A stretch of DNA of 8,268 nucleotides from Collinsella sp. AF33-16 (GTDB taxonomy: Bacteria > Actinomycetota > Coriobacteriia > Coriobacteriales > Coriobacteriaceae). Below the pieces are notes generated by a model that was not told where the DNA came from, did not search any database, and saw only the letters and a list, made by a program, of their open reading frames with translations. The translations under genes and the position numbers were made by a program. Positions 1-7,122 of this stretch are shown here, piece by piece (positions within the stretch are counted from its first letter, which is position 1; each line of letters opens with the position of its first letter). The stretch lies in the NCBI RefSeq assembly GCF_003475325.1, contig NZ_QRQC01000036.1, positions 253 through 8,520 of the forward strand. The letters are read 5' to 3'.

Positions 1-3
1 CGA

Positions 4-70
4 AAAATGGGGCGGGCCCCAGATTGCCCATGCGCGCGCAAAAGCACGCCGCGGCAATCTGGGGCCCGTC
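4..70 (-). terminator. Intrinsic terminator of the pyrG-xerD unit
   Basis: Arms 53-68 and 13-28 form a perfect 16-bp stem just after the xerD stop codon. On the minus strand a second stem forms inside the loop: 44-49 pairs with 34-39 (6 bp, one G:U) around a TTTT loop. Reading on from the main stem there are four C residues and then five T residues (positions 8 to 4), which is the usual U-tract. The stem is much longer than most intrinsic terminators, and on the plus strand no T-tract follows it, so it acts in the minus direction. Confidence 0.85.
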
Positions 71-105
71 CTCAAATACCTATAAATTTGCAGGTCAGCG
101 ATGTG

Positions 106-1047
106 CTAACGATGCGCCAGCGGGTGCGCCGCCAGATAGACCTCGGTCAGTTGCGTACGATCGACATGCGTGTAGACCTGCGTGGTCGATATATCGGCAT
201 GTCCCAAGATCTCCTGCAGCACACGGAGGTCTGCGCCGCCCGCAAGCATATGGGTGGCAAAGGAGTGACGCAGCGTATGGGGATGGAGTCCCACCAGTCC
301 CACCTGGCGCCCGTAGCGCTCACAGATGGCATGGATGCCCTGGCGTGACAGACGGCGGCCGTTCTTATTTAAAAAAACCGCCGAGGTCTCGGTTCCGCGG
401 GCATGGGCCGCCAAGCGAGAACGCCCCTCAGTTACATAGAGCGTCAGAGCTCGCGCCGCGCTTCCCACCAGCGGGGACAGGCGTTCCTTTGAGCCCTTAC
501 CGCGAACGAGCACAAAGCCATCGTCGATATGGATATCGCCCACATCGAGCCCCACCAACTCGCTCACACGCAAACCGCATCCGTAGAGCACTTCCAAGAT
601 GGCATGGTCGCGCAAGCCCATCTCGCCCTCGGGGAAATCTTGATCGAGCAGCGCCGAGACATCCTCCACTGATAGATACTCCGGCAAACGCTCAGCCTTT
701 TTAGGAAGGCGCAACGCCGCCGTTGGATTTTGGGCCACAGCCCCATCGCGCACCAAAAAGGCATGCAGGCCCTTCACGGCCGCAAGCGCACGCTCCACCG
801 AAGCATCGGAATAGCCCCCATCGCGACGGTCGGCGACAAAGCCCTCCACGACCTGACGGGTCACCTCTTCAAAAGACACAATACCCGCCCGCTCCAGATA
901 GGCGCAGTACGTCGTCAGGTCACGACGATAGGCCGCAATCGTGTTGCGCGCCAAACCCCGCTCGACCGCGAGGTAATCGAGATACTCCCCCGCCGCCACG
1001 GCGAGCGACGAGGGAGTAGCTTCGGCATGTTCTTTGTTCGCCGGCAC
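106..1047 (-). CDS. xerD: Site-specific tyrosine recombinase XerD
   Basis: This is a tyrosine recombinase of the XerC/XerD family, 313 aa with the chosen start. Family members resolve chromosome dimers at dif sites near the terminus, normally with FtsK and a partner Xer protein. The N-terminal core-binding SAM-like domain covers about residues 15-100 (EYLDYLAVERGLARNTIAAY). The catalytic domain covers about 120-305 with all expected residues: Arg160 (CGLR), Lys184 (RGKGSK), His257 and Arg260 (HTLRH), His283 (LGHA) and nucleophile Tyr292 (VYTHV). The frame stays open upstream to an ATG at 1200, but that stretch is pyrG coding sequence in another frame. I chose the GTG at 1047-1045, 2 nt after the pyrG stop; this suggests translational coupling, and no good Shine-Dalgarno precedes it. 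The protein is about 15 residues longer at the N-terminus than typical XerD. XerD is preferred over XerC from overall similarity; a single-recombinase XerA-like role is possible. Confidence 0.9.
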   Translation of the reverse strand: MPANKEHAEATPSSLAVAAGEYLDYLAVERGLARNTIAAYRRDLTTYCAYLERAGIVSFEEVTRQVVEGFVADRRDGGYSDASVERALAAVKGLHAFLVRDGAVAQNPTAALRLPKKAERLPEYLSVEDVSALLDQDFPEGEMGLRDHAILEVLYGCGLRVSELVGLDVGDIHIDDGFVLVRGKGSKERLSPLVGSAARALTLYVTEGRSRLAAHARGTETSAVFLNKNGRRLSRQGIHAICERYGRQVGLVGLHPHTLRHSFATHMLAGGADLRVLQEILGHADISTTQVYTHVDRTQLTEVYLAAHPLAHR

Positions 1048-1049
1048 CC

Positions 1050-2717
<1,668 letters not shown>

Positions 2718-2729
2718 TTACCTGCGCTT

Positions 2730-2761
2730 CCCGTAGAAGTTGTTTATCCACATCTTACGGG
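2730..2761 (-). promoter_or_regulatory. Hairpin in the pyrG 5' leader
   Basis: Arms 2756-2761 and 2730-2735 (CCCGTA with TACGGG on the minus strand) form a 6-bp stem around a 20-nt loop, between the predicted transcription start near 2763 and the pyrG ribosome binding site. In some Gram-positive bacteria pyrG is controlled by leader attenuation that senses CTP through slippage on an initial G-run. No such G-run is visible here and no T-tract follows the stem, so a regulatory role is only a possibility. Confidence 0.3.
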
Positions 2762-2769
2762 TCTTCATT

Positions 2770-2798
2770 GTAATACTCGCGCCGCGGACCGTTCGCAA
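2770..2798 (-). promoter_or_regulatory. Candidate pyrG promoter
   Basis: On the minus strand TTGCGA (2798-2793) and TATTAC (2775-2770) are separated by exactly 17 nt, each matching 4 of 6 sigma-A consensus positions. Transcription would start near 2763, leaving a leader of about 50 nt. The element lies between the preceding gene's terminator and pyrG, where a promoter is required. No experimental support is available. Confidence 0.5.
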
Positions 2799-2832
2799 TT
2801 TTTCTCGCGTGCGATTGCATTTCTCAATCTTG

Positions 2833-2864
2833 AAACAAAACGCCGCCCGGTTTCCCAGGCGGCG
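2833..2864 (-). terminator. Intrinsic terminator after the winged-helix gene
   Basis: Arms 2858-2864 and 2841-2847 (CGCCGCC with GGCGGCG) form a 7-bp all-GC stem. Two more GC pairs sit inside it beyond one mismatch. On the minus strand TTTTGTTT follows directly. It begins about 25 nt after the stop codon of the winged-helix gene and separates that gene from the pyrG promoter. Confidence 0.85.
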
Positions 2865-2889
2865 CTGTTATGGCAAGGGTTACACGCTG

Positions 2890-3228
2890 CTATCGATCAG
2901 CAACCTCGTCCTCAAGCATTTCTTGAACGAGCATGCCGGTACGGACGCCCTCAAGATACCACTCGCCACGTTCGGTGAGGCAAATGCCATTTGCAAGCTG
3001 ACCGCCGTCGTCGCTATAACGCGAGACGACATCAATCATGCCTTCGGAATCCAAGCGATCGATTGCGGCGCGGGCACGATACGGCGAAACCCCCACGCGC
3101 TCGGCAAGCGTTTTGCGCGAGAAACCATACGGCCCGCCATTGTCTTCGGTTTGCTGGTCGATCTCCATCAACACCAGCACCTCGACACGCTTCATATCGT
3201 TGACACTCGCACGACCCTTGCCCGCCAT
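2890..3228 (-). CDS. Small winged-helix DNA-binding protein, probable transcriptional regulator
   Basis: A 112-aa protein with a winged helix-turn-helix fold resembling the MarR or PadR type. The likely HTH is at about residues 36-62 (FSRKTLAERVGVSPYRARAAIDRL, here cited as a region), followed by a wing region at about 64-84 (GMIDVVSRYSDDGG) and a final helix with LTERGEWYLEGV at about 84-95. Residues 12-30 would be the first helix. No ligand-binding, membrane or enzyme domain is seen. The start was moved 18 codons inward from the longest frame (ATG at 3282), because the ATG at 3228 has an excellent GAGGAGG 5 nt upstream and the discarded stretch has no domain. The gene is monocistronic, between its own candidate promoter and a terminator, and upstream of pyrG. 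Target genes are unknown; autoregulation is plausible. The exact family assignment is uncertain, but the DNA-binding role is fairly secure. Confidence 0.75.
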   Translation of the reverse strand: MAGKGRASVNDMKRVEVLVLMEIDQQTEDNGGPYGFSRKTLAERVGVSPYRARAAIDRLDSEGMIDVVSRYSDDGGQLANGICLTERGEWYLEGVRTGMLVQEMLEDEVADR

Positions 3229-3233
3229 AGCAG

Positions 3234-3240
3234 CCTCCTC
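3234..3240 (-). promoter_or_regulatory. Ribosome binding site that sets the winged-helix start
   Basis: GAGGAGG on the minus strand lies 5 nt before the ATG at 3228-3226. It is the strongest Shine-Dalgarno in this part of the window and argues against the in-frame ATG at 3282. Confidence 0.85.
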
Positions 3241-3340
3241 AAACCGAGCACGAGCATCTAACGCGCCGTGCGCGACCGACACACCTCACGATGGCAGGTA
3301 ATATCCATCATGCGGCATCCCGCTAAGGATGAAACAGTTA

Positions 3341-3356
3341 CGGTTATTGTATACCG
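3341..3356 (-). promoter_or_regulatory. Candidate promoter -10 and overlapping dyad upstream of the winged-helix gene
   Basis: On the minus strand TACAAT (3351-3346) matches the -10 consensus at 5 of 6 positions, but no good -35 sits 16-18 nt upstream. The -10 lies inside a small dyad whose half-sites are CGGT at 3341-3344 and ACCG at 3353-3356, a placement that would suit an operator. A transcript from here would have a leader of about 110 nt before the gene. Confidence 0.4.
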
Positions 3357-3416
3357 CTCAAATTGTTTCTAGGCAGGTAAACGGCTATTTTTCGCCGAAA
3401 TAGGCGCTTTATTGAT

Positions 3417-3450
3417 CAAAAAGCCGTACCGGGCGCTAACCCGATACGGC
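3417..3450 (-). terminator. Intrinsic terminator of the DUF1846 gene
   Basis: On the minus strand, arms 3440-3450 and 3423-3433 form an 11-bp stem with one G:U pair and a 6-nt loop, followed by TTTTT (3422-3418). It starts about 35 nt after the stop codon. On the plus strand the same stem has a mismatch and no T-tract, so it is directional. Confidence 0.9.
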
Positions 3451-3484
3451 CAAAATGCAATGCAATTACCGCGGTGCTTCAAAC

Positions 3485-4966
3485 TTAGCGATGGAAGAAA
3501 CCGCGGCGCTCAAACTTGGGCTCGCAGCACACGTTGATACCCAGTTTGCGCAGTACCGTCTCGTCCGTCGGCGAGATAATCACGCTAAAGAAGGCATCGC
3601 AACCGCGCAGCTGCTCCAGGCCTGAAAGGACGCGAGCGGCCGTCTCACTCGTGGCCGAGGTGATCGACAGCGCCATAAGCGTCTCGTCGGTGTGGAGGCG
3701 CGGGTTTTTGCTGCCCAGGAAATGCGTCTTGAGCTTGCTGATGGGCTCGATCGCCTCATCGCTAATGACCTCGAGCTCAAGGTCGACGCCCGAGACATGC
3801 TTGAGGGCGTTCATAATGAGCGAACTTGCGGCGCCCAGGCGCGTGGAGGTCTTACCGGTCACCACGGAGCCATCGGGCATGACCATGGCACCCACGGGAC
3901 CACCCGTCAGTTGCTCCCTGGTGAGGGCCGCCGAGCGCGCCGGTGAGTAGTTCTTATCGATGCCAGCTTTCTTCATAATAATCTTGAGACGGTCGACTTG
4001 TTCATCGCCCACGCCGGTACGGCGCACATTTTCGACCGCGGTAAAGTAGCGGCGGACGATCTCCATCTTGGAAGCGTCGCGGCAGGCATCGTCATCGGTG
4101 ATGGCAAAGCCAACCATATTGACGCCCATGTCCGTAGGGCTCTGGTAGGGACTCTTGCCCAGGATCTTTTCCATCAGGGCACGAACTACCGGGAAGGCCT
4201 CGACGTCGCGGTTGTAGTTGACCGTGGTCTTGTTGTAGGCCTCAAGGTGGAACGAATCGATGATATTGGCGTCGTCGAGGTCAGCCGTGGCGGCCTCGTA
4301 GGCAATATTGACCGGATGCGTAAGGGGCAGATTCCAAACCGGGAAGGTCTCGAATTTGGCATAGCCGGCGGCCGTGCCATGCTTGTGCTCGTGATAGAGC
4401 TGAGACAGGCAGGTGGCAAGCTTGCCCGAGCCGGGGCCGGGTGCCGTCACGACAACGAGCGGACGCGTGGTCTCGACAAACTCGTTCTTGCCGTAGCCAT
4501 CGTCGGACACGATCAGATCGACATCGTGCGGATACCCCTCGATGGGATAGTGCAGCTTGGCGGGAATGCCGAGCGCGTTCAGGCGGTTGCGGAACACATC
4601 GGCAGCAGGCTGGCCAGCGTACTGGGTGATGACCACAGCCGCGACGGCAAAGCCGTTGCCGCGGAACAGGTCAACCAGGCGCAGCACATCCTCGTCATAG
4701 GTAATACCAAGGTCACCACGAGCCTTGTTTTTCTCGATGTGGTTCGCGTTGATCGCGATGATAACCTCGACATCATCGGCGATGCTCTTGAGCATGCGGA
4801 ACTTGCTGTCCGGTTCAAAACCCGGCAGCACGCGGCTCGCATGATAGTCATCGAACAGCTTACCGCCAAACTCCAAATAGAGCTTGCCACCAAACTGCGA
4901 GATGCGCTCCTTAATGTGAGCAGCCTGCAGCTCGATATACTTCGCATTGTCGAAACCCTGGCGCAT
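3485..4966 (-). CDS. DUF1846 family protein of unknown function
   Basis: A 493-aa protein that I recognise as DUF1846 (Pfam PF08903), near full family length. Recognition rests on conserved blocks: QFGGKLYLEFGGKLFDDYHA at about 24-43, APGPGSGKLATCLSQLYHE at 175-193, FETFPVWNLPLTHPVN at about 205-220, SPTDMGVNMVGFAI at 276-289, PDGSVVTGKTSTRLGAASS at 364-382 and NPRLHTDETL at 421-430. APGPGSGK resembles a Walker A loop, but spacing is not canonical and Leu replaces the usual Ser or Thr after the Lys, so nucleotide or phosphate binding is only a guess. No signal peptide or membrane segment is seen; it should be cytosolic. The start is the ATG at 4966, with GGGAG 6 nt upstream. An in-frame ATG at 4990 would add 8 residues, but it has no Shine-Dalgarno and sits only about 9 nt after the predicted transcription start. 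The gene stands alone between its own -10 and terminator. The biological role is unknown to me. Confidence 0.9.
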   Translation of the reverse strand: MRQGFDNAKYIELQAAHIKERISQFGGKLYLEFGGKLFDDYHASRVLPGFEPDSKFRMLKSIADDVEVIIAINANHIEKNKARGDLGITYDEDVLRLVDLFRGNGFAVAAVVITQYAGQPAADVFRNRLNALGIPAKLHYPIEGYPHDVDLIVSDDGYGKNEFVETTRPLVVVTAPGPGSGKLATCLSQLYHEHKHGTAAGYAKFETFPVWNLPLTHPVNIAYEAATADLDDANIIDSFHLEAYNKTTVNYNRDVEAFPVVRALMEKILGKSPYQSPTDMGVNMVGFAITDDDACRDASKMEIVRRYFTAVENVRRTGVGDEQVDRLKIIMKKAGIDKNYSPARSAALTREQLTGGPVGAMVMPDGSVVTGKTSTRLGAASSLIMNALKHVSGVDLELEVISDEAIEPISKLKTHFLGSKNPRLHTDETLMALSITSATSETAARVLSGLEQLRGCDAFFSVIISPTDETVLRKLGINVCCEPKFERRGFFHR

Positions 4967-4972
4967 ATATGG

Positions 4973-4977
4973 CTCCC
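4973..4977 (-). promoter_or_regulatory. Ribosome binding site that sets the DUF1846 start
   Basis: GGGAG on the minus strand lies 6 nt before the ATG at 4966-4964. This favours the inner start, which gives the N-terminus MRQGFDNAKY seen in related proteins. Confidence 0.7.
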
Positions 4978-5005
4978 GTCCCGTTTCCATTTAATGTTCT
5001 AGGCG

Positions 5006-5011
5006 ATTATA
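5006..5011 (-). promoter_or_regulatory. Consensus -10 element for the DUF1846 gene
   Basis: A perfect TATAAT on the minus strand lies 40 nt upstream of the chosen start, so transcription would begin near 4999. The -35 is poor: TTGCGA is present but only 14 nt away, and with a 16-18 nt spacer only weak matches such as GCATTG are found. Confidence 0.55.
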
Positions 5012-5073
5012 ACGGAGCCCGCCCCTCGCAATGCCCTAACCATCAACAGGCACCAACCAAACACGCCATCGAT

Positions 5074-5142
5074 AAGTTGCGGTGAAATAGTTCCTGTTTA
5101 ACCCCTCAAGACGGCCAAACGGGAACTATTCCACCGCAACTT
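5074..5142. repeat. Near-perfect 26-bp inverted repeat with 17-nt loop
   Basis: Arm 5074-5099 (begins AAGTTGCGGTG) pairs with 5117-5142 (ends CACCGCAACTT) at 24 of 26 positions. The two exceptions are 5085/5131 and 5095/5121; on each strand one of them is a G:U wobble, so either RNA would fold almost completely. On the plus strand CCCCTTTTT follows the second arm, resembling a terminator tail, but no plus-strand gene leads into it. In the minus direction no T-tract follows. Confidence 0.85.
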
Positions 5143-5216
5143 CCCCTTTTTGGTTCAAACAAACCTGGCCTTTGTATCAATAATGGAAACGCCGCAGGTG
5201 GAGCATAAGTCAGCGA

Positions 5217-5314
5217 AAGCCCGCCAGAGCGAGCAAGGTGACGTGAAAGAGGAGGGCATAGGCCTTTTGGCCATGCCCGACGATTGAACGTCAGATTGCC
5301 GCTCTGGCGGGCTT
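5217..5314. repeat. 98-nt nested stem-loop, candidate structured RNA or palindromic repeat element
   Basis: The outer arms 5217-5231 and 5300-5314 are a perfect 15-bp inverted repeat (AAGCCCGCCAGAGCG). Inside, 5239-5244 pairs with 5288-5293 (TGACGT with ACGTCA), then 5254-5259 with 5273-5278 (GGGCAT with ATGCCC), and finally 5261-5264 with 5269-5272 around a TTTT loop. The pairings are collinear and would make one long rod with internal loops. On the minus strand only CTTTCG follows, so if it ends the arc transcript it does so without a proper T-tract. Confidence 0.7.
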
Positions 5315-5328
5315 GCAGCGTCGAGTGA

Positions 5329-5354
5329 TTCCGGCGTTTGGTAAAACGCCGGAA
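5329..5354. repeat. Perfect 11-bp hairpin with 4-nt loop
   Basis: TTCCGGCGTTT at 5329-5339 and its exact complement at 5344-5354 enclose the loop GGTA. Neither side is followed by a T-tract, so it is not a standard terminator. It lies 14 nt from the nested stem at 5217-5314 and may belong to the same element. Confidence 0.8.
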
Positions 5355-5363
5355 CACAAGAGC

Positions 5364-5394
5364 GCCCCCTCCCGCGCACGGAACGGGAGGAGGC
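5364..5394. repeat. GC-rich hairpin
   Basis: CCTCCCG (5368-5374) pairs with CGGGAGG (5384-5390). After one mismatch a further 3 bp form between 5364-5366 and 5392-5394. On the minus strand the downstream sequence is only mildly T-rich (CTCTTGTGTT), so it could be a weak terminator of the arc transcript, but this is not convincing. Confidence 0.55.
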
Positions 5395-5410
5395 TAAAGG
5401 TAGGAGTCTA

Positions 5411-5431
5411 CCGGTGGGGTTACCCCACCGG
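5411..5431. repeat. Perfect 9-bp hairpin with 3-nt loop
   Basis: CCGGTGGGG (5411-5419) and its exact complement (5423-5431) enclose TTA. A further 4 bp form between 5406-5409 and 5434-5437 across a small internal loop. It lies about 65 nt after the carrier gene stop and has no T-tract on either side. Confidence 0.75.
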
Positions 5432-5438
5432 ACAGACG

Positions 5439-5496
5439 ATGACCAGGTGATCCTTTACAGGATCGTCATGGTTTCCGTGGGGTACCCAAGGGGTAC
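5439..5496. repeat. Two small hairpins at the 3' end of the carrier gene
   Basis: GTACCC (5482-5487) pairs with GGGTAC (5491-5496) around AAG, directly abutting the stop codon of the carrier gene at 5497-5499. Next to it, GATCC (5449-5453) pairs with GGATC (5460-5464), and ATGAC (5439-5443) with GTCAT (5465-5469), leaving CAGGT as a bulge. These may protect the 3' end of the arc mRNA. Confidence 0.5.
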
Positions 5497-6975
5497 TTAG
5501 AGCATCACGCAAGCGATGGTCAGGATGACGGCGCAGACGACGGAGAGAGCGACGATGAGCTTAAGCGCAAACTTGAGCCAGGTCGTCCACTCGATCTTGG
5601 CCAGGGCAAGACCGCCCATGATGGCGCCGGAGGTCGGGGTGAACAGGTTCACGACGCCGATGGCGGCGGAGAAGATCATGACCATGACCTCGGGCGAGAA
5701 GCCGAGCTTAACAGCCAGCGGTCCCATGATGGGCATGGAGACAGTAGCCATACCGGAGGTCGAGGGGATCAGGAAGGACAGGCCGAAGTAGACCAGGAAG
5801 CTCATGGGAGCGAAGATCACGCCGGACAGGCCAGCCAGAGCATTGGCGGCAGCGTCGAGGACGTAGACGTCGAGGCCGGTGCTAGCCATGAGGACGGAGA
5901 TGCCACGGGCGAGAGCGATGACGAGGACAACGGACATCATGTCGGCAGCGCCGGTGATGAAGGTGTTGACGATCTGCTTCTCGGACAGGCCACCGATGAT
6001 ACCGATCAGGATAGCCATGAGGAAGAACCAGGTGGAAGCCTCGTCGAAGTACCACTGACCAATGGGCAGGCCGGTGATCAGGGCAGACCAACCCTGAACG
6101 ATGGCGTTACCGTCGGCGTCATAGACAGCGCCAGCATCGAAGAAGTTGGCGACGCCCTCGTTGAGGTCGGCCAGCGGGATGAAGCCGACGATCATGACGA
6201 CGAAGGTGAAGGCAAAGGCGATCAGAACACCCTTCTGACGACCGGTGAGCTTGACCTCCTTGTTAACCTCGGAAGCAGCCTTGCCGTGAGCCTCTTCGGC
6301 GTCCTTGAGCTCCTGCATCGAAAGGATGGTGGAACCCTTGTCAGCCTTGACCTTCTTGGCATAGCTCATGACGAAGAAGATGGACATGGCGGTGGTAACA
6401 ATCCACAGGACGGCACCGAGGCCGATGATGATGGACTGGTTGACCTCAATGCCAACGCCGGTCAGAGCGTCGACGGCAGCGCCGACGGCGAACGGGTTAA
6501 CCGTGGAGCCGAGGCAGCCGCAGCCAGCGCCGAGCAGGACGGTAGCGGCGCCGACCATGGGGTCGAAGCCAGCAGCCATCATGGTAGCGGCGAGCAGGGC
6601 GTAGAAGGGAACGGTCTCCTCGCACATACCATAGGTGGTACCACCGAGGGAGAAGATGAGCATCAGCACGGGAATGAGCATGATCTCATTGCCCTTAAGC
6701 TTCTGCACCAGAACGGCAATGCCGTTGTCCAGGGCGCCGGTCTCGGTCATCATGCCGAGGAAGCCGCCGAGGATCATAACGAAGAGGCAGACGGGCAGAG
6801 CGTCAGCGAAGCCCTTGACCGGGGCGGTGCAGAAATCGCTCAGGCGGGCAGCGGTAACCGCGCCACCGGACGTACCGGAGACGATAACGGTAACAACCGC
6901 GACAATTGCCAGCAGAGCAAGAAGAATGGTGAACGATGAAGGCATACCGCGCTTTTTCTTAGCGGTCTCAGTCAT
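5497..6975 (-). CDS. arcD: YfcC/DcuC-type membrane carrier, probable arginine/ornithine antiporter
   Basis: A 492-aa polytopic membrane protein of the YfcC/C4-dicarboxylate carrier family (Pfam PF03606), family-typical in length. Roughly 11-13 hydrophobic segments can be read, the first at about 16-33 after a basic N-terminus (AKKKRG) and the last at about 470-491; a charged cytosolic loop lies at about 206-246. Family-type motifs are GGTTYGMCEET at 111-121, STVNPFAVG at 157-165, PSTSGMATVSMP at 404-415 and NLFTPTSG at 443-450. The proline-flanked TSG motifs are likely re-entrant binding-site hairpins, by analogy. The function is inferred from position right after arcA and arcB: YfcC-type carriers act as ArcD in streptococcal ADI operons. 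Other substrates such as dicarboxylates or peptides cannot be excluded. I chose the ATG at 6975, 9 nt after AAGGGGGG; the ATG at 6984 abuts that sequence and the ATG at 7002 has none. Codon choice is strongly biased, as in arcB, suggesting high expression. Confidence 0.85.
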   Translation of the reverse strand: MTETAKKKRGMPSSFTILLALLAIVAVVTVIVSGTSGGAVTAARLSDFCTAPVKGFADALPVCLFVMILGGFLGMMTETGALDNGIAVLVQKLKGNEIMLIPVLMLIFSLGGTTYGMCEETVPFYALLAATMMAAGFDPMVGAATVLLGAGCGCLGSTVNPFAVGAAVDALTGVGIEVNQSIIIGLGAVLWIVTTAMSIFFVMSYAKKVKADKGSTILSMQELKDAEEAHGKAASEVNKEVKLTGRQKGVLIAFAFTFVVMIVGFIPLADLNEGVANFFDAGAVYDADGNAIVQGWSALITGLPIGQWYFDEASTWFFLMAILIGIIGGLSEKQIVNTFITGAADMMSVVLVIALARGISVLMASTGLDVYVLDAAANALAGLSGVIFAPMSFLVYFGLSFLIPSTSGMATVSMPIMGPLAVKLGFSPEVMVMIFSAAIGVVNLFTPTSGAIMGGLALAKIEWTTWLKFALKLIVALSVVCAVILTIACVML

Positions 6976-6984
6976 AGTTCTCAT

Positions 6985-6992
6985 CCCCCCTT
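6985..6992 (-). promoter_or_regulatory. Ribosome binding site of the carrier gene
   Basis: AAGGGGGG on the minus strand, 9 nt before the ATG at 6975-6973. It decides among three nearby in-frame ATGs at 7002, 6984 and 6975. Confidence 0.65.
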
Positions 6993-7067
6993 CATAAATC
7001 ATTTACTGATCTCGCCCAAAGCGGCTCTTCCGTGCCGTGCATGTCGCTCGGTGCGAGATTTTTACCA

Positions 7068-7107
7068 GACAAAAGCGCTCGGGGTGCGCAGCAATGCACC
7101 CCGAGCG
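7068..7107 (-). terminator. Intrinsic terminator between arcB and the carrier gene
   Basis: Perfect 12-bp arms at 7096-7107 and 7076-7087 enclose an 8-nt loop, and on the minus strand CTTTTGTCT follows. It starts 15 nt after the arcB stop. No convincing promoter was found in the 90 nt between it and the carrier gene, so the carrier is probably expressed by partial read-through, giving less carrier than enzyme. An undetected promoter in this gap is the alternative. Confidence 0.8.
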
Positions 7108-7122
7108 AGATGCTAGATGCTC

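Larger units (their letters stand above)
5030..5496. other. Gene-free, hairpin-rich spacer between the arc carrier gene and the DUF1846 gene
   Basis: About 465 nt without a convincing gene. It holds at least seven inverted repeats in a row: 5074-5142, 5217-5314 (nested), 5329-5354, 5364-5394, 5411-5431, 5439-5469 and 5482-5496. None ends in a clear T-tract in the minus direction, so the end of the arc transcript is not obvious. Several short open frames cross the region on both strands, but they run through both arms of the palindromes, lack a good Shine-Dalgarno and match no family I recognise. Possible explanations are a string of REP or MITE-like palindromes, a structured 3' UTR or a small RNA. 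Confidence 0.6.

Noticed and set aside
3385..3410. Possible plus-strand terminator in the spacer (CTATTT with AAATAG, or CGCC with GGCG)
   Set aside because: The stems are short and mutually exclusive, followed only by CTTTATT, and no plus-strand gene leads into them.
5183..5287. Plus-strand 34-codon open frame beginning METPQVEHKS
   Set aside because: It has no ribosome binding site, no promoter, and overlaps the nested stem-loop; its coding nature cannot be supported.
5106..5379. Two overlapping minus-strand open frames of 83 and 74 codons (5106-5357 and 5155-5379)
   Set aside because: They run through both arms of the palindromes, have no Shine-Dalgarno, a composition unlike the neighbouring genes, and match no family I recognise. 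They may simply reflect a repeated non-coding element.
7046..7063. Small plus-strand hairpin CTCG-GTG-CGAG followed by ATTTTT in the arcB-carrier gap
   Set aside because: A 4-bp stem is too weak, and there is no plus-strand transcript to end.
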